Made by a program: the position numbers and the translations under genes. The notes under the pieces were generated by a model that did not search any database, had not been told where the DNA came from, and was given only the letters and a program-made list of their open reading frames with translations. From assembly GCF_036370855.1 (NCBI RefSeq), contig NC_088099.1, positions 29,346,501 to 29,410,500 of the forward strand: a stretch of DNA of 64,000 bases, given 5' to 3'. Each line of letters starts with the position of its first letter. The first letter of the stretch is position 1. Shown here one piece after another: positions 61,576 through 64,000 of the stretch. Source of the DNA: Dromaius novaehollandiae (lineage: Eukaryota; Chordata; Aves; Casuariiformes; Dromaiidae).

Positions 61576-63202
61576 GGTAAGTCTAAGTCAGAATGAAAAA
61601 GCTAAACTTAATAAATGCATAAATATTAAGTATTTAAGTGTTCTGAAGTTGAGAATTTTGTCCAGTTAAAATTGAGTGGACAATCTCTCTTGTGGCGCTT
61701 TTGTTTCTCAGGGCCTACAAAGTCTTGAATCTGGTCTAGAAGCACCAAATTACTATAAACCTGGATGTTTGTAGTCATATACTGCTACTGTTGAAAGCAA
61801 TTGCTTTAGATGGAATCACCTGTACAGGTAGTATCATGATCTTGGGTAACTGGGCTCAGTTGAAAGGGGGAAGAAAGCAGTTAAAAACCTGCCCCTCTTG
61901 CATTATATAACTACTTGATGTAGCTGAACTCCCTACCTTACAAGAATACTGTAAACAATTTAGTGTTTTTCTTATTTTCTGGATAGAAATACTGCCATCT
62001 CTTGGTTACTCTCTGTCCTCATCTCTTATGCTTTTTCTGTTGCCTTGTGATGTGTTCTCATGTTGTATTTCTGTATAGTCAGATGGTTATGCATGGTGAA
62101 ATGATCGGTCTTGATAGGAAATACATCACATACTGCAGACTTGGGATTCTTTCTGGAGATCTTAATCATTGACTGATCTACCCTGCAACAAAAGGAAGAA
62201 GGGTACTACTTGGTTTCAGTGACTCAACTTTTTCTGATCCACCTGTATCTATATGTACCCTTCATCTAAAACTAGATATTAGGCTCAAGTGGACTTCTGT
62301 CTTTGCCACATTAGATGGCCAAAGGATTTGGCCACAGTGCTGGCATTTGAAAATAATGATGTCTGGTACAAGGGAATTTGCAGCCTTGTCACCTGAAAGG
62401 TGACTGACAGAACATTGCCCACTGCTCTTAGTTTTGACCAAATTCAAATAAACAAAAGTTGATAGTGTTGAATTCTGAATTCTTTGAGATGAGGAAAAGA
62501 GGGTCAAGTTACATTACCAGTATATTTCTGCTAACTCTTCACACCAGCTTCACTAAAGCTGTTTCACATAATGCTGCTTCCATGTTGCCTATGCTGTGTG
62601 GGGTAACTATGATTAAACCTTTGTTCAGGAAGACTTTGTGACTGAAAGGGAACTTATGCTTCTATCTGAATGCCTTTATTGCTGTAAGCACCTTGTCTTT
62701 TCCTGTACATGTTCAAGGTTGTGCTGGCACAAACATGTCTGCACGGTGAACCTGATTTCTGAAAAAGGTGGGAGAAGGGTGACTTCTTCAGCGCAGTCAA
62801 TCTGCCAAATATGAAACCAGGCTTGAGGAACACTCCTGATGCAGGTTCTTACTGTAACAAGCCAGTCCAAGTGGGAGCTGAAAAGACTTCATGACTAAAA
62901 TCTACCCAAGTGAGGGAGAGGTCTGACTTTACTCCAGTAGAAGTTTTGTTTAGTGGACTCCAGAAGCTTGAGAAAGAGACAAAGTGAGTATGAGAATATT
63001 AGAGGACATCAGTGGCTGGGAGCAGAATAGCCCAGGATGCTGACAAAAACATCCTGACCTCTGAATTAGCTAATGAAATTAATTTCTTGATTTGTAACTT
63101 AAGCTCCATGATGAAAATAAAGCATTTGTTCAGAAATCACAGCTCAAAAAAACACTCTCCCAGAAGTAGTTGCCTCTCTTCTTCCCTTCCTTCCCCCCCG
63201 CG

Positions 63203-63229
63203 CCCCCCCCCCCAAAAAAAAAAAAAAAA
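63203..63229 (+). repeat. C11-A16 homopolymer junction
   Basis: Eleven C residues are followed directly by sixteen A residues, preceded by a CCCCCCCGCG stretch. The low-complexity pyrimidine-purine switch may be prone to length error. Confidence 0.9.
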
Positions 63230-64000
63230 GCATGAGGTGTGGCAGTGGAAGTTTGGGTGGAAAAGCAGCTTTGCTGTGTTGTGTGCGTCCCTATTGTATG
63301 CAATTGCTAAAGCTGAGGCAGACATAATTCCAATTTCTTGTTCCTCTGAATGGACTTTCAAGCCTGTAACTTTGGAGAGGGGGGTCTCTTGTGGGATCTG
63401 TGATAGAACAGAAGCTGAATAACTGGCCCAAGAGGGAGCCAGGATGAGCCTGGCTTCCTTTCGGTAAGGAAAAGGGAGCTCTGGGAAGCCAGTCTGTGCT
63501 GTAGTGGCTGTTATTTCATATTGTGGAATTCTGTCCTGAGGAAAAAGAGAAACTGAGGATTCTTGTATTATTCCAATAAAAAAAAATTGGAGGCAAAAAA
63601 GACTTTCTGAAACTGCTTGAAAACATACTACTGCACAGTGCAAATGGGGTTTCTCAAGTGCAAGTTGTAATAATGATCTTGCAGCTTCCTTTTTGCAGAT
63701 TTAAAGTGAGGAAATGGAAAAGGCTGAAAGATGTTATGTAAGTTTTACTAGGTCTTCCCTCAAATCTTGACTTTCTGGAAGCACTGTTAATTATTGCCTA
63801 GCTTTTTGAATCATACAAGGCTTAAAAGAGCTCTGAAATATCCTTCTTGGATTGAAATGGCAATAGTTATATGACAATCCCAGAAGTTCTTAAAATAGCT
63901 GTATTACGTTTAACAGCAAAAAATTAAAGTAAGTTGTGTTCAATTTTGGCATGTACGTTAAAGGTATATAATGTAGAACACTGATGCTGTGTCTTTAATA

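Larger units (their letters stand above)
47363..64000 (+). other. TRIM71 intron 1 (partial)
   Basis: No sequence resembling the next TRIM71 exon, which should complete B-box 2 and enter the coiled coil, is seen before the window ends, so the rest is intron. The first 500 bases are still CpG island. Beyond about 48 kb the plus strand is visibly richer in T than A and in G than C, as expected for the sense strand of a transcribed intron. There are no recognisable transposons, only homopolymers and one long CT microsatellite. All open frames here are short and without domains. No nested gene or RNA gene was recognised. Confidence 0.8.

Noticed and set aside
47363..64000. Second TRIM71 coding exon inside the window
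   Set aside because: No frame continues the B-box 2 zinc-ligand pattern or enters a coiled coil after a plausible acceptor.
1..64000. CRISPR arrays, tRNA, rRNA, let-7/miR-125 type precursors, prokaryotic operons
   Set aside because: No regular repeat-spacer structure, cloverleaf, rRNA core or known miRNA seed hairpin was seen; the sequence is vertebrate nuclear DNA.

Overview
The window looks like vertebrate nuclear DNA, most likely from a bird. Three things suggest this: two degraded CR1-type LINE fragments and no mammalian repeat families, sparse repeats overall, and a very GC-rich developmental-gene first exon inside a CpG island several kilobases long. The only protein-coding gene I can support is TRIM71 (LIN-41). 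Its first coding exon is at 46505-47362 on the + strand. The exon encodes a RING finger with a long internal insertion, a low-complexity Ala/Gly/Pro linker, B-box 1 and the first residues of B-box 2. It ends at a clean GAG|GTGAGT donor in phase 0. The remaining exons (rest of B-box 2, coiled coil, filamin domain, NHL propeller) are not in the window, so the last 16.6 kb is intron 1.

Layout: 1-44.3 kb appears to be intergenic sequence upstream of TRIM71. It holds a 5'-truncated CR1 on the minus strand (about 1602-2920), a second CR1 relic on the plus strand (about 35300-35960), a 246-bp imperfect palindrome with perfect 17-bp terminal inverted repeats (36301-36546), a few microsatellites and long homopolymers, and several CpG-dense patches without a recognisable gene. 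The strongest patch, 11850-12980, looks like an orphan CpG-island promoter. From 44.35 to 47.88 kb a CpG island of about 3.5 kb covers the TRIM71 start. Within it a TATA-like/ETS-like promoter, candidate splice sites and an AT-richer block with four ATCGAT motifs hint at a spliced 5' leader and a regulatory core. From 47.4 kb to the end the sequence is non-coding, T-rich on the sense strand and free of recognisable transposons.

TRIM71 is known as a cytoplasmic E3 ligase and RNA-binding repressor that is itself a let-7 target. Those targets lie in the 3' UTR, outside this window. I found no prokaryotic-type operon, CRISPR array, tRNA, rRNA or new multigene system. The items most worth checking are the foldback element, the ATCGAT cluster, the possible upstream TRIM71 leader exons and the orphan CpG islands. 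Nearly all other open frames are chance or GC-driven frames, or lie on the opposite strand of real features.
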